DNA of 64,000 nt from Streptomyces spinosus (GTDB lineage Bacteria > Actinomycetota > Actinomycetes > Streptomycetales > Streptomycetaceae), in assembly GCF_020400655.1 (NCBI RefSeq), contig NZ_JAINRC010000021.1:1-64000 (forward strand), in the 5' to 3' direction. The notes beneath the pieces were generated by a model that saw only the letters and a list, made by a program, of their open reading frames with translations, made no database searches and had not been told where the DNA came from. How positions within the stretch are numbered: position 1 is the stretch's first letter; each line of letters begins with the position of its first letter. Both the position numbers and the translations under genes were made by a program. Positions 27,530 to 36,044 of the stretch are shown here, piece by piece.

Positions 27530-28594
27530 ATGCCTCACATGATCGCCTTCGCCAGGAACCAGTGGTACGTCGCCGCCTACAGCCACGAGGTGGGGCGCGA
27601 GTTGCTCGGCCGGACGATCCTCGGCGAGCCGCTCGTCTTCTACCGCACCGAGGAGGACGGCACGGCGGTCGCGCTGGCCGACCGCTGTGTCCACCGCCGC
27701 TTCCCCCTCTCGGAGAGCCGGCTCGACGGGGACCGCATCGTGTGCGGATACCACGGGTTCACCTACGACACGGCGGGTGCCTGCGTGTACGTGCCGGGGC
27801 AGAAGCGGATCCCCCGCACGGCCCGGGTCGCCTCGTACCCGGTCGTCGAGCAGGACTCCCTGGTGTGGGTGTGGATCGGCGACCCGGCGCTCGCCGACGC
27901 GGGGACCATCCCGCGGGCCCGGCACCTGGACTCCCCGGACTGGGTCACGGTGCGCGGCATGGAACCGATCGACGCCGACTACGGCCTGCTGGTGGACAAC
28001 CTGCTCGACCTGTCCCACGAGACGTATCTGCACGGCGGCTACATCGGCACCCCGGAGGTCGCCGAGACGCCGATCACCACCGAGGTCGACGAGGGTGCCG
28101 GCATCGTACGGGTCAGCCGGCACATGGACGACGCCGCGTGCCCGCCCTTCTACGCCCGCTCCACCGGTATCGAGGGCCGTATCACCCGCTGGCAGGACAT
28201 CGAGTACCACGCGCCCTGTCTCTACCTGCTGCACAGCCGGATCGCACCGGTCGGCGTGCTGCCCGAGCCGGACGGCGGCGACCCGAACGGCTTCCACACC
28301 GAGATCACCTATGCGATCACCCCGTCCACCGACGGCAAGGTGTACGACTTCTGGGCCGTCTCCCGGGACTTCGCGAAGGACGACGAGGCGGTCACCACGT
28401 TCCTGCGCGACTTCAACCACACGGTCGTCATGCAGGACGTCGACGCGCTCAACCTGCTGCAGAAGACACTCGGCACCGAGCGGGCCGGCTACCAGGAGCT
28501 GAGCATCAACATCGACACGGGTGGTCTCGCCGCCCGACGTATCCTCGCCCGGCTGGTCGAGGAGGGCGACAAGCCGGTGGAGAAGGTCCGGTGA
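27530..28594 (+). CDS. vanA: Vanillate O-demethylase-type Rieske oxygenase, VanA
   Basis: A 354-residue Rieske non-heme iron oxygenase. The [2Fe-2S] cluster ligands are C53-x-H55 and C72-x2-H75. The mononuclear iron site is in DNLLDLSHETYLHGG (H163 and H168, with a later aspartate). Size and sequence fit the VanA/aromatic-ring demethylase group, which oxidatively removes the methyl group of vanillate, giving protocatechuate and formaldehyde. Electrons would come from the VanB encoded two genes downstream. ACGGGAG precedes the ATG. The stop overlaps the GTG of a 60-residue protein. Other methoxy- or alkoxy-aromatic acids are possible substrates. Confidence 0.87.
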   Translation: MPHMIAFARNQWYVAAYSHEVGRELLGRTILGEPLVFYRTEEDGTAVALADRCVHRRFPLSESRLDGDRIVCGYHGFTYDTAGACVYVPGQKRIPRTARVASYPVVEQDSLVWVWIGDPALADAGTIPRARHLDSPDWVTVRGMEPIDADYGLLVDNLLDLSHETYLHGGYIGTPEVAETPITTEVDEGAGIVRVSRHMDDAACPPFYARSTGIEGRITRWQDIEYHAPCLYLLHSRIAPVGVLPEPDGGDPNGFHTEITYAITPSTDGKVYDFWAVSRDFAKDDEAVTTFLRDFNHTVVMQDVDALNLLQKTLGTERAGYQELSINIDTGGLAARRILARLVEEGDKPVEKVR

Positions 28595-28773
28595 GCACGC
28601 CGTCCGCCGCTGCGAGGCGCGAGGTCTACCGCATCGACTGGCTCCCGGGCACCGACGTCCTGCACGGCACCTGCCACTGCGGCGCCGAGAACACCGCCGA
28701 GGACCCGGTGCGGATGTGGGAGTGGATGCTCGCGCACCCCGAAGGACACCAGCCCGGAGGTACCACTTCATGA
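28591..28773 (+). CDS. 60-residue protein between vanA and vanB
   Basis: A small open frame coupled on both sides: its GTG start overlaps the vanA stop (GTGA) and its stop overlaps the vanB ATG (ATGA). The sequence contains VYRIDWLPGTDVLHGTCHCG followed by AEDPVRMWEWMLAHPEGH. The CHC pair with downstream histidines could bind a metal or an Fe-S cluster, but this is inference. No family name is known to me. The double overlap implies that it is made in proportion to the oxygenase and reductase, perhaps as an assembly or stability factor. Confidence 0.72.
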   Translation: MSTPSAAARREVYRIDWLPGTDVLHGTCHCGAENTAEDPVRMWEWMLAHPEGHQPGGTTS

Positions 28774-29705
28774 CCGTGTACGAAGCCGAACTCGTCGTCG
28801 ACCGCCGCGAGCAGGCGGCCGAGGGCGTGCTCGCCCTCACCCTGCGCCATCCGCAGGGCGAGGAGCTGCCGGCCTGGGAGCCGGGCGCCCATGTCGACGT
28901 CCTGCTCGGTCCGGGCCTTGAGCGGCAGTACTCACTGTGCGGCGATCCCGCGGACCGGCACCTGTGGCGGGTCGCCGTGCTCCGCGAGGCCGACGGGCGG
29001 GGCGGCTCGGCGTATGTCCACGAGCGGGTGCGCGAGGGCGACAAGGTACGGGTGCGGGGGCCGCGCAACCACTTCCCTCTGCAGCCCTCCCCGCGCTACC
29101 GGTTCGTCGCGGGCGGCATCGGCATCACGCCCGTCCTGCCGATGCTCGCCGCTGCCGAGGCGGCGGGCGCCGAGTGGACCCTGCTGTACGGCGGCCGCAC
29201 CCGCCGCTCCATGGCGTTCACCGCGGAGCTGGAACGGTACGGGGACCGGGTCACGCTCGCCCCGCAGGACGAGACCGGGCTGCTGGACCTGGCCCCGGTA
29301 CTGGACGACCTGCCCGACGGCACGCTCGTCTACTGCTGCGGTCCGGACCCGCTGCTGGACGCGGTGGGGCAGCGCTGCCCGGCCGGGACGCTGCGCGTCG
29401 AACGGTTCCGGCCCAAGGAGCAACCCGCCGGAGACGGAGGCGCCTTCGAGGTCGTCCTGAAGCGGGGCGGCCGTACGCTCACCGTCCCGCCGCGGGTGTC
29501 GATCCTCGACACCGTGCGTGCCGCGGGCGTCGAGGTGCTCTTCTCCTGCACCGAGGGCACCTGCGGCACCTGCGAGACCGACGTCCTGGAGGGCACACCG
29601 GAGCACCGGGACTCGGTCCTGACGGACGAGGAGCGGGAATCCGGCGAGACCATGATGATCTGCGTGTCGCGTTGCCGGGGCGGGCGGTTGGTGCTCGATC
29701 TGTGA
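28770..29705 (+). CDS. vanB: PDR/VanB-family oxygenase reductase
   Basis: A 311-residue reductase with three domains in order: an FMN/ferredoxin-reductase barrel (ERQYSLCGDP, about residue 51), an NAD-binding domain (GGIGITPVLPM near 115, YCCGPDPLLDAV), and a C-terminal plant-type [2Fe-2S] ferredoxin with C260, C265, C268 and C298. This order is that of phthalate-dioxygenase-reductase and VanB proteins, which move electrons from NADH to the Rieske centre of the oxygenase. CCGGAGG lies nine bases before the ATG, which overlaps the previous stop. It completes the vanA-orf60-vanB operon. Confidence 0.9.
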   Translation: MTVYEAELVVDRREQAAEGVLALTLRHPQGEELPAWEPGAHVDVLLGPGLERQYSLCGDPADRHLWRVAVLREADGRGGSAYVHERVREGDKVRVRGPRNHFPLQPSPRYRFVAGGIGITPVLPMLAAAEAAGAEWTLLYGGRTRRSMAFTAELERYGDRVTLAPQDETGLLDLAPVLDDLPDGTLVYCCGPDPLLDAVGQRCPAGTLRVERFRPKEQPAGDGGAFEVVLKRGGRTLTVPPRVSILDTVRAAGVEVLFSCTEGTCGTCETDVLEGTPEHRDSVLTDEERESGETMMICVSRCRGGRLVLDL

Positions 29706-30072
29706 CGGATCCCTCTGGTCACGCCAGGCGCGCCCCCGCCTCCGGGCGTCCCGGCAGCCGCCGGTCCAGCGCGAGTGGCTGGTGCTCGCGCCCGACCGGC
29801 GGCTGTCGGCGGACGGGTGCGCCTGGGTGGCGGACACGCTCCTCCCTGTCCGAGGCGAGAATCGTGACGCCGGCCGTCGGCACCGCGGCGGCGGCCAGTG
29901 CCACGCGGAACTGCCCGCTGCGCGAAGGCCGGCCGGCGGGTTGCGACGGGGTGCCGGGAGGACTCCCGTGTGCGGGGTGTCCCGTCACCGGGGAGCCCGC
30001 CCGGGGCGGTGACGTGCGCCCCGCGCACTGCCTCGGGCAGGGCATGCCAGACCCCGGGCGGAGTCCTCCCGG
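29706..30072. other. Gap between convergent van and Cou-like operons
   Basis: No gene is supported. GTCACCG (29984-29990) and CGGTGAC (30007-30013) form a 7-bp dyad with a 16-base GC-rich loop and could act as a weak terminator for either operon. Confidence 0.45.
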
Positions 30073-30528
30073 TCAGACGTAGAACCGCGACAGGCTCTGC
30101 AGGACGGCCGCGGGCTTTCCGCCGCCGTCGATCTCTATCGTGCCGTCCACCGCGATCTGCACCCCGCCCGGTACGTCCTCCACCGAGGCGAGCTTCGCGA
30201 CCAGCCGGATGCGGGAGCCGACCTTCACCGGTGCCGGGAAGCGCACCTTGTTCAGGCCGTAGTTGACCTTCGTCGACACGCCCTCGACCTCCAGCAGCTC
30301 GGTGAAGAGCGGGATGAAGAGGGAGAGGGTCAGATAGCCATGTGCGATGGGCGCGCCGAACGGGCCGTCCTGCGCCCTCTCCGGGTCGACGTGGATCCAC
30401 TGGTGGTCGTCCGTGGCGTCGGCGAAGGTGTTGATCCGCTCCTGCGTGACCTCGATCCACGCGCTGGTGCCGAGGTCGCCGCCGGCGAGCTTCCTGAGTT
30501 CGCCGAGGCCTTTGACGGTGATGCTCAT
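30073..30528 (-). CDS. MaoC-family enoyl-CoA hydratase (CouM-like position)
   Basis: A 151-residue single hotdog protein with the R-hydratase signature: FADATDDHQWIHVDPERA, then GPFGAPIAHGYLTLSL, giving the catalytic Asp-His pair. It should add water to an enoyl-CoA, here probably p-coumaroyl- or feruloyl-CoA, to give the 3-hydroxyacyl-CoA. AAGGACC precedes the ATG. It is the last gene of a four-gene minus-strand operon (SDR, amidohydrolase, acyl-CoA ligase, hydratase), 13 bases behind the ligase. The assignment to hydroxycinnamate catabolism comes from the gene set, not from this sequence alone. Confidence 0.83.
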   Translation of the reverse strand: MSITVKGLGELRKLAGGDLGTSAWIEVTQERINTFADATDDHQWIHVDPERAQDGPFGAPIAHGYLTLSLFIPLFTELLEVEGVSTKVNYGLNKVRFPAPVKVGSRIRLVAKLASVEDVPGGVQIAVDGTIEIDGGGKPAAVLQSLSRFYV

Positions 30529-30541
30529 CTGCGGTCCTTGT

Positions 30542-32047
30542 CTAGGAGGTGGTGCCGTACCGGGAGCGGACACGGGATTTCAGGAGCTTTCCGGAGGCGG
30601 TGCGCGGGAGGGCGTCCGCGATCACCACCGACTTGGGGATCTTGTATTTGGCCAGCCGGCCGGAGAGTGAGGCGATCACCTCGCCCGGGTCGAGCGTTGC
30701 GCCCTCGCGGGGGACGACGACCGCGCGCGGCACCTGGCCCCACTTGTCGTCGGGCACGCCGATGACGGCGCACTCGACGATGTCGGGGTGCGCGAGGAGC
30801 TGGTCCTCGATCTCGGCGGGATAGATGTTCTCGCCACCCGAGATGATCATGTCCTTGATGCGGTCGACGATGTAGACGTACCCGTCGTGGTCGACGCGGG
30901 CCGCGTCCCCGCTGCGGAACCAGCCGTCGGCGAGGACGGCCGCGGTCTCCTCCGGCAGCCCCCAGTAGCCGGGCATGACGTGCGGGCCGCGCACCACGAT
31001 CTCGCCCGTCTCGCCGACGTCGACCGGTGTGAGGTCGGGCCGCACCACCCGTACGTCGCTGAAGAAGTGCGGCACACCGGCCGAACCCGCCTTGCCGACC
31101 GCGTGTTCCGCGTCCAGGAAGAGGGTGCCGGGCGCGGCCTCCGTCATGCCGTAGCCCTGGAGGAAGGTGAGCCCGCGCTCCTGGTACCTGGCGATCAGCG
31201 GGGTCGGGACCGGGGAGCCGCCGCAGGTGAGGATGCGGAGGCTGGACAGGTCGGCCCCCTCCCAGCGCGGGTGCCGGGCCACCTGGTCGAACATGGTCGG
31301 CACCCCGAACATGAAGGTGATGCGGTGGCGTTCGATCAGGTCGAAGACGGCGTCCGGGTCGAAGGACTCGAGCAGGACGCAGGTGCCCCCCTTGAGCAGG
31401 ACGGGCAGGGTGAGCATGTTCAGTCCGGCCGTGTGGAACAAGGGGGCGGATACCAGGGCGCGTTCGTCGGCGATCAGGTCGTGGTCGACGAGGACGTTGA
31501 ACGCGTTCCAGACCAGGTTGCCGTGCGTGAGCACGGCCCCCTTGGGCCGGCCCGTGGTCCCCGAGGTGTACATGATGATGCACGTGTCGTCGAGGAGGAC
31601 GGGCTGGTCGATCGGCTCGTCGCTCGCGGCGGCCAGCAACTCCTCGTATGCGGTGCCCACTTCCACGACCGTCCGTACATCGGTGCTGTCCGGCAGTCCG
31701 GCCGCCAGCGGGGCGGACGAGGGCGCGTGGAGGAGGGCCTTGGCGCCCGAGTCGGCGAGCTGGTAGGCGATCTCGGGGGCGGCGAGGCGAGTGTTGAGCG
31801 GGACGAAGACCGCGCCGAGGGTGCCCGCGGCGAACAGCGTCTCCAGGTAGGCGGGGTGGTTGGGGCCGAGGTAGGCGATCCGGTCGCCGCGGCGGATTCC
31901 CCGGGCGTGCAGGGCGTGCGCGAGGCGGGTGGTGCGTTCGTGCAGCTCGGTGTAGGTGACGCTCCGGTCGCCGTGGATCAGGGCGGTGCGGTGCGGGGTC
32001 TTGCGGGCCCGGCGTGCGGGCCACGACCCCAGTCCCTCGTTGCGCAT
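30542..32047 (-). CDS. AMP-dependent acyl-CoA ligase (CouL-like)
   Basis: A 501-residue ANL-superfamily ligase. The P-loop YTSGTTGRPKGAVLTHGN, the motif YGMTEAAPGT, the hinge region GWFRSGDAARVDHDGYVYIVDR and the C-terminal catalytic lysine region PRTASGKLLK are all present. It activates a carboxylic acid with ATP and joins it to CoA. Beside a MarR regulator, a CouO-like amidohydrolase and van genes, the likely substrates are p-coumarate, ferulate or related phenylpropenoates. Medium-chain fatty acids remain possible. AAGGGG lies just upstream of the ATG; the gene follows the amidohydrolase by 12 bases. Confidence 0.87.
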   Translation of the reverse strand: MRNEGLGSWPARRARKTPHRTALIHGDRSVTYTELHERTTRLAHALHARGIRRGDRIAYLGPNHPAYLETLFAAGTLGAVFVPLNTRLAAPEIAYQLADSGAKALLHAPSSAPLAAGLPDSTDVRTVVEVGTAYEELLAAASDEPIDQPVLLDDTCIIMYTSGTTGRPKGAVLTHGNLVWNAFNVLVDHDLIADERALVSAPLFHTAGLNMLTLPVLLKGGTCVLLESFDPDAVFDLIERHRITFMFGVPTMFDQVARHPRWEGADLSSLRILTCGGSPVPTPLIARYQERGLTFLQGYGMTEAAPGTLFLDAEHAVGKAGSAGVPHFFSDVRVVRPDLTPVDVGETGEIVVRGPHVMPGYWGLPEETAAVLADGWFRSGDAARVDHDGYVYIVDRIKDMIISGGENIYPAEIEDQLLAHPDIVECAVIGVPDDKWGQVPRAVVVPREGATLDPGEVIASLSGRLAKYKIPKSVVIADALPRTASGKLLKSRVRSRYGTTS

Positions 32048-32059
32048 CTCACGGCCCCT

Positions 32060-32935
32060 TCACGCTTGCGTCAGTCCGAGCAGCCGGGCGGCGTTCTCCT
32101 TGAGGATCTTCGGGCGCACTTCCTCCTTGATCGACAGCTTCGCGAAGTCGGCGAGCCAGCGGTCGGGGGTGAGGACGGGGAAGTCCGAGCCGAAGAGCAC
32201 CTTGTCCTTGAGCAAGGTGTTCGCGTACTGCACGAGTTGGGGCGGGAAGTACTTCGGCGACCACCCGGACAGGTCGATGTGCACGCCGGGTTTGTGCGTG
32301 GCGACCGCGAGGGCCTCGTCCTGCCAGGGGAACGACGGGTGCGCCAGGATGATCTTCAGGTGGGGGAAGTCGGCGGCGACGTCGTCCACGTGCAGCGGGT
32401 TGGAGTACTTCAGCCGGATGCCGCCCCCGCCGGGAACGCCGGCGCCGATGCCGGTCTGGCCCGTATGGAACAAAGCGATGGTGCCGGTCTCCTCGATGAC
32501 CTCGTACAGGCCGTAGGCCACCGAACGGTCGTCGGGGAAGAAACCCTGGATGCTGGGGTGGAACTTGAAACCCTTCACCCCGTACTCCTCGACCAGGCGC
32601 CGGGCCTGCTTCACGCCGCCCCTGCCGCGGAAGGGATCGATGGAGGCGAACGGGATCAGCACGTCCGGGTTGGCGGCGGCGGCCTCGGCGACCTCCTCGT
32701 TGGGGACCGGCTCGGTGCCGGTGGCGGACTCGGCGTCGACCGTGAAGACGACGGCGGCCATCTTCCGTTCGCGGTAGTACGCGGCCGTCTCCCCCAGGGT
32801 CGGCTTCCGATTGCCCTCCACCTTGAAGTAGGCGGAGGAGGCGTCGTGCAGGTCGTCGTCCAGCGAGGTGTGTCCCTTGGAGGAGACCTCGGCGTGGGTG
32901 TGGACGTCGATCGCGACGAGTCCGTCCAGGTCCAT
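32060..32935 (-). CDS. Amidohydrolase-superfamily protein (CouO-like beta-ketoacyl-CoA hydrolase)
   Basis: A 291-residue metal-dependent hydrolase (Amidohydro_2 type). The N-terminal metal pair is DVHTHAEV, a later histidine is in HPSFPW, and the terminal aspartate is in FGSDFPVLTPDRW. In the Rhodococcus Cou pathway a protein of this superfamily cleaves the aromatic beta-ketoacyl-CoA to an aromatic acid and acetyl-CoA. The same gene neighbours (ligase, SDR, hydratase, MarR) support that role here. A decarboxylase of the same superfamily is the main alternative. The ATG at 32935 overlaps the SDR stop by one base (TGATG) behind GGAGG. Confidence 0.82.
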   Translation of the reverse strand: MDLDGLVAIDVHTHAEVSSKGHTSLDDDLHDASSAYFKVEGNRKPTLGETAAYYRERKMAAVVFTVDAESATGTEPVPNEEVAEAAAANPDVLIPFASIDPFRGRGGVKQARRLVEEYGVKGFKFHPSIQGFFPDDRSVAYGLYEVIEETGTIALFHTGQTGIGAGVPGGGGIRLKYSNPLHVDDVAADFPHLKIILAHPSFPWQDEALAVATHKPGVHIDLSGWSPKYFPPQLVQYANTLLKDKVLFGSDFPVLTPDRWLADFAKLSIKEEVRPKILKENAARLLGLTQA

Positions 32936-33852
32936 CACGCCTCCGGGAATTTCGGCGCCGGGATGCCGACGGTCTGCGGTGCGGCGCCGAACGAGGTGGG
33001 CCACACGTCGGCGAGGGTGTCCGGGGACCAGCCGCCGTCCGCGTACGCCGCGGTGATCTCCTGCGGATGCGACCAGAGGGCCACCTTGTCACCGCCGATG
33101 CCGATGGCCTGGCCGGTCACGCCGCGCGCCGCTTCGGAGGCGAGGAAGGGTACGAGAGCGGCGCAGTCCTCGGGGGTGCCGAAGCCCTCTCCCTTGCGGA
33201 GGAAGTCGGGCAGCGGTTCGCCGTTCTTCATGGCCGCTATGTAGGGGGCGAAGGCCGGGATGGTTTCCGTCATGGCGGTGGCGGCGACCGGAACGATCGC
33301 GTTGACGGTGATGTGCGCGCGGGCCAGCTCCATCGACCAGGTGCGGGCCATGGCGGCGATGCCGGCCTTGGCGGCGGCGTAGTTCGTCTGTCCGAAGTTG
33401 CCGCGCTGTCCGGCCGGGGAGCCGACCAGGATCATCGTGCCGCCCTCGCCCTGCTCACGCATCCGGACGGCGGCCGCTCGCGCGCAGGTGAAGGTACCGC
33501 GCAGATGGGTGGTCATGACCGCGTCGAAGTCGTCGTCGGTCATCTTCCACAGCACCTTGTCGCGCAGGATGCCGGCGTTGGTGACCAGGATGTCCAGGCG
33601 GCCGAACTCCGTCACGGCGCGGGCCACCAGCCGGTCGGCGGCTTCGCTGGTACCGACCGCGACGGCCTCGGCCACGGCTTGGCCGCCCGCCTCGGTGACG
33701 GACTTCGCGGCTTGCCCGGCGACGGCCTCGTCGACGTCGTTCACGACCACGGCGGCGCCGTGGGCGGCGAGGGCGTGGGCGTAGGCCAGGCCGAGGCCAC
33801 GGCCGCTTCCGGTGACGACTGCCACCTTGCCGGTGAGATCGATGCTGGGCAC
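32935..33852 (-). CDS. SDR dehydrogenase (CouN-like), first gene of operon
   Basis: A 305-residue short-chain dehydrogenase with an added C-terminal segment of about 50 residues. Motifs seen: TGSGRGLGLAYAHALA, NDVDEA, VTNAGIL, the active-site serine in VGSPAGQRGNF, and YAAAK. The larger size and the SPDTLAD/PAPKF tail resemble the MFE-type 3-hydroxyacyl-CoA dehydrogenase branch. Oxidation of 3-hydroxy-3-arylpropionyl-CoA is therefore a reasonable role in this operon. The start is GTG 33852 with GGAAGGGA upstream. Transcription probably begins at a promoter near 33938-33966 that overlaps a MarR-type operator. Confidence 0.85.
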   Translation of the reverse strand: MPSIDLTGKVAVVTGSGRGLGLAYAHALAAHGAAVVVNDVDEAVAGQAAKSVTEAGGQAVAEAVAVGTSEAADRLVARAVTEFGRLDILVTNAGILRDKVLWKMTDDDFDAVMTTHLRGTFTCARAAAVRMREQGEGGTMILVGSPAGQRGNFGQTNYAAAKAGIAAMARTWSMELARAHITVNAIVPVAATAMTETIPAFAPYIAAMKNGEPLPDFLRKGEGFGTPEDCAALVPFLASEAARGVTGQAIGIGGDKVALWSHPQEITAAYADGGWSPDTLADVWPTSFGAAPQTVGIPAPKFPEA

Positions 33853-33937
33853 GGGCGGGTCCCTTCCAGGGGGGTCGGCCGCCGGGCGGCCGGCGGCAGG
33901 TGCGCCTTCGGCCCGGGCGGCGTGCGGTCCGGGATCG

Positions 33938-33966
33938 AAGCTAAGGACAATCATTGTTGTCGTCAA
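33938..33966 (-). promoter_or_regulatory. Promoter of the four-gene Cou-like operon
   Basis: On the minus strand TTGACG (33961-33966) and TAGCTT (33938-33943) are separated by exactly 17 bases, a strong match to a housekeeping promoter. The predicted leader to the GTG at 33852 is about 80 bases. A palindrome fills the spacer. Confidence 0.75.
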
Positions 33967-33972
33967 TAGTTG
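33946..33972. promoter_or_regulatory. Putative MarR operator
   Basis: GACAA (33946-33950) and TTGTC (33957-33961) form an inverted repeat with a 6-base spacer, containing an inner CAAT-C-ATTG dyad. A second dyad, CAA-TAG-TTG, lies at 33964-33972. The site is in the intergenic region between the SDR operon and the divergent MarR gene and lies inside the -35/-10 spacer of the operon promoter, so a bound MarR dimer would block RNA polymerase. Confidence 0.7.
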
Positions 33973-34091
33973 TTGTCGGCCTGCCCGTGCGGCATGCTGG
34001 GGGGCAGCACATCCGTACGTCCCGCCTCCGGAGGGAGGCCCGGCCCAGGGAGCCCGCCATCACCGGCCAGCAGCACGCCCCAGAACACTCC

Positions 34092-34553
34092 GTGGGTTCC
34101 GCCCCGATCGACGCCCGGGAACCGTGGATGCGCGGGCTGCACGCGGACACCGGCTATCTGCTGTACCGGCTCGGACTGCGCTCGGGCCAGTTGTTCAACG
34201 CGTTCCTCCAGGAGTCCGGCCTGCGGCTGCGCCACTATGCGCTGCTGCGTTTCCTCGCCACCTCCGAGGGCGCCCTGCAGCGGGAGTTGAGCACCTCCCT
34301 CGGCTACGACCCGAGCGCGATCGTCGGCCTGGTCGACGACCTGGAGAGGCTGGGATTCGCCGAGCGCCGCCCTTCCCCGGACGACCGGCGCAGCCGAATC
34401 GTCGTGCTGACCGAGGCCGGCCGGGTCTTCCTGCGCGACACCGACGAGGCGGGTTCGCGGGTCACGGGCGAACTGCTCCGGCCGCTCGGCGCCGAGGAAC
34501 GGGACGTCCTGCACACCCTGCTGCTGAGGGTCGCCGAGAGCGGGCTCGGGTGA
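34092..34553 (+). CDS. MarR-family regulator (CouR-like)
   Basis: A 153-residue MarR-type regulator. The winged helix is seen in LRHYALLRFLATSEG, LQRELSTSLGYDPSAIVGLVDDLERLG and the wing ERRPSPDDRRSRIVVLTEAG, framed by dimerisation helices at both ends. MarR proteins repress divergent catabolic genes and release DNA on binding an aromatic acid or its CoA thioester; CouR of Rhodococcus responds to p-coumaroyl-CoA. The gene is divergent from the SDR operon across a palindrome and promoter. The start is uncertain: GTG 34092 is chosen, ATG 34128 has GGGAA upstream. IclR follows after 10 bases. Confidence 0.85.
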   Translation: MGSAPIDAREPWMRGLHADTGYLLYRLGLRSGQLFNAFLQESGLRLRHYALLRFLATSEGALQRELSTSLGYDPSAIVGLVDDLERLGFAERRPSPDDRRSRIVVLTEAGRVFLRDTDEAGSRVTGELLRPLGAEERDVLHTLLLRVAESGLG

Positions 34554-34563
34554 CGCCGTCCCG

Positions 34564-35340
34564 ATGACCGCCGACGCGCTGCCCCCGCGGACGGTGCGCT
34601 CCGCACCGGACCGGCTGCTCGCCGTGCTCGCGGCCTTCGACCACGCGCATCCGGCGCTCTGTCTGACCGACATCAGCCGCCGGGCCGGGCTCACCCTCAC
34701 CACCACGCACCGGCTGGTGGGGGCACTGACCGCGTGGGGCGCCCTGGAGCGGGACGCGGAGGGTCGCTACCACGTGGGCCTGAGGCTGTGGGAGGTCGCG
34801 GCGCTCGCCCCGCGCGGGCTGGCGCTGCGGCAGGTGGCGCTGCCGTACCTGGAGGACCTGTACGAGGCGACGCACGAGAACGTGCAGCTGGCGGTGCGCG
34901 ACGGCGGGGACGTCGTGTACATCGAGTGGCTCTCCGGGCGCTCCGCGGTCGGCGTCCACATCCGGGTCGGCGCCCGCTGGCCGCTGCACGCCACCGGGGT
35001 CGGGCTCGCGCTGCTGGCCCACAGCGGGCAGCCGTTCCAGGAGGCCTACTGCGAGGGGCCGCTGGCCGCGTTCACCCCGTACACCGTCACGGACCCCGCG
35101 CGATTGCGCCGCGAGCTGGCCGAAGTGCGGCGGTCGGGCGTGGCGGTGAGCAGCCGTCAGATCACCGGGGACGCCCTGTCGGTGGCGGCCCCGGTGCACG
35201 GCCGCGACGGTGGGGTGACCGCTGCGGTGTCGATCGTGGTCCCGCACGCGACGGCCCAGGTACCCGTTCTGATCCCGGCGGTACGGCTCGCGGCGCGCGG
35301 CATATCACGGGCGCTGGGGTGGCAGCCGGAGGCACGCTGA
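34564..35340 (+). CDS. IclR-family regulator
   Basis: A 258-residue IclR-type regulator with an N-terminal winged helix (RLLAVLAAFDHAHPALCLTDISRRAGL, then TTTHRLVGALTAWGALE) and a C-terminal GAF-like effector domain (about residues 85-250) containing HATGVGLALLA and SVAAPVHGRDG. In actinobacteria IclR regulators often control protocatechuate and related aromatic pathways, fitting the van genes 5 kb away. It is 10 bases downstream of the MarR gene and likely cotranscribed with it. The target promoter is not identified; the vanA upstream dyad is a candidate. Confidence 0.85.
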   Translation: MTADALPPRTVRSAPDRLLAVLAAFDHAHPALCLTDISRRAGLTLTTTHRLVGALTAWGALERDAEGRYHVGLRLWEVAALAPRGLALRQVALPYLEDLYEATHENVQLAVRDGGDVVYIEWLSGRSAVGVHIRVGARWPLHATGVGLALLAHSGQPFQEAYCEGPLAAFTPYTVTDPARLRRELAEVRRSGVAVSSRQITGDALSVAAPVHGRDGGVTAAVSIVVPHATAQVPVLIPAVRLAARGISRALGWQPEAR

Positions 35341-35544
35341 GCCGAGGTTCACACGGTTCGGACACCGGGTGTCGCCTCGCGGGAGCCGTGTGCGCGGAAG
35401 AGTGCGGAGGTCAGCCGGCGCAGCACGAGACGGGCCGGGGTCCGAACCGACCGATGAGTCGGTGCCCGAGGCAAAGTCTGGCTGGTGGTGATCCGACGTC
35501 TCCCTGTCCGGAACATTGACCGCCGAACCTCCAGGTCCGGCGCG

Positions 35545-36018
35545 AACCCGGTGTTTCCCTTCTGGCTCGCCTACGTCTTGACCCGCCCGCAGGGCGCGGA
35601 CATCGGCGACCGGCTCGCCTCCCCGAACCTCGCTCAGCCGGGCGAGCCGGCCGGTCTCGCGCCGGCCGGCCTGGGCCTGCTCGCCGTCGCGACCACGGGT
35701 CTGCTGGTCTGGGCCCACGGCCGGCCGCGCGTCGGCCCGGCGCCGGAAGAAGACAACACCTCCGCCGTCCAGATGGCTCCCGGCCAGGCGGTGAAGAGGT
35801 TCCCGCCCGCCAAGGTCGCCGCGCTGAAGACCCTCGCCTCCACCTCACTCAAGGACGCCCGCCCGGGCAACGCGAAGGGCGCCCACGCACGTGCCGATGC
35901 CCTGCTGAAGGTCACTTTCAAGGCCCTGCGCAGGTTCAGCCTCGACCTCGCGGGCATCACCCGGATCGCCCAAGCCTCCCTCGTCCTGCTCCGGCTCGAA
36001 CGCGGCCGCACCGCCTGA
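35545..36018 (+). pseudogene. Fusion of a COG4705-like membrane fragment and an IS5-type transposase tail
   Basis: One open frame joins two unrelated pieces. Codons at about 35548-35740 read FWLAYVLTRPQGADIGDRLASP and GLGLLAVATTGLLVW, the end of a COG4705-type bacterial membrane protein. From about 35860 to 36018 the frame reads ADALLKVTFKALRRFSLDLAG and ITRIAQASLVLLRLERGRT, the C-terminus of an IS5-type transposase. Neither part is complete. The frame has a possible start at 35485 but no ribosome site of note. I treat it as a deletion or recombination scar and not as a working fusion protein. Confidence 0.55.
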
Positions 36019-36044
36019 ACGAAGATCACAGAACGCGCGCAACT

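Noticed and set aside
30788..33244. An 818-codon plus-strand frame
   Set aside because: It is antisense to the acyl-CoA ligase, amidohydrolase and SDR genes, which have clear motifs and starts.
35485..36018. A genuine 177-residue fusion protein
   Set aside because: Its two halves match the ends of unrelated proteins (a membrane protein and an IS5 transposase), so a deletion scar is more likely.
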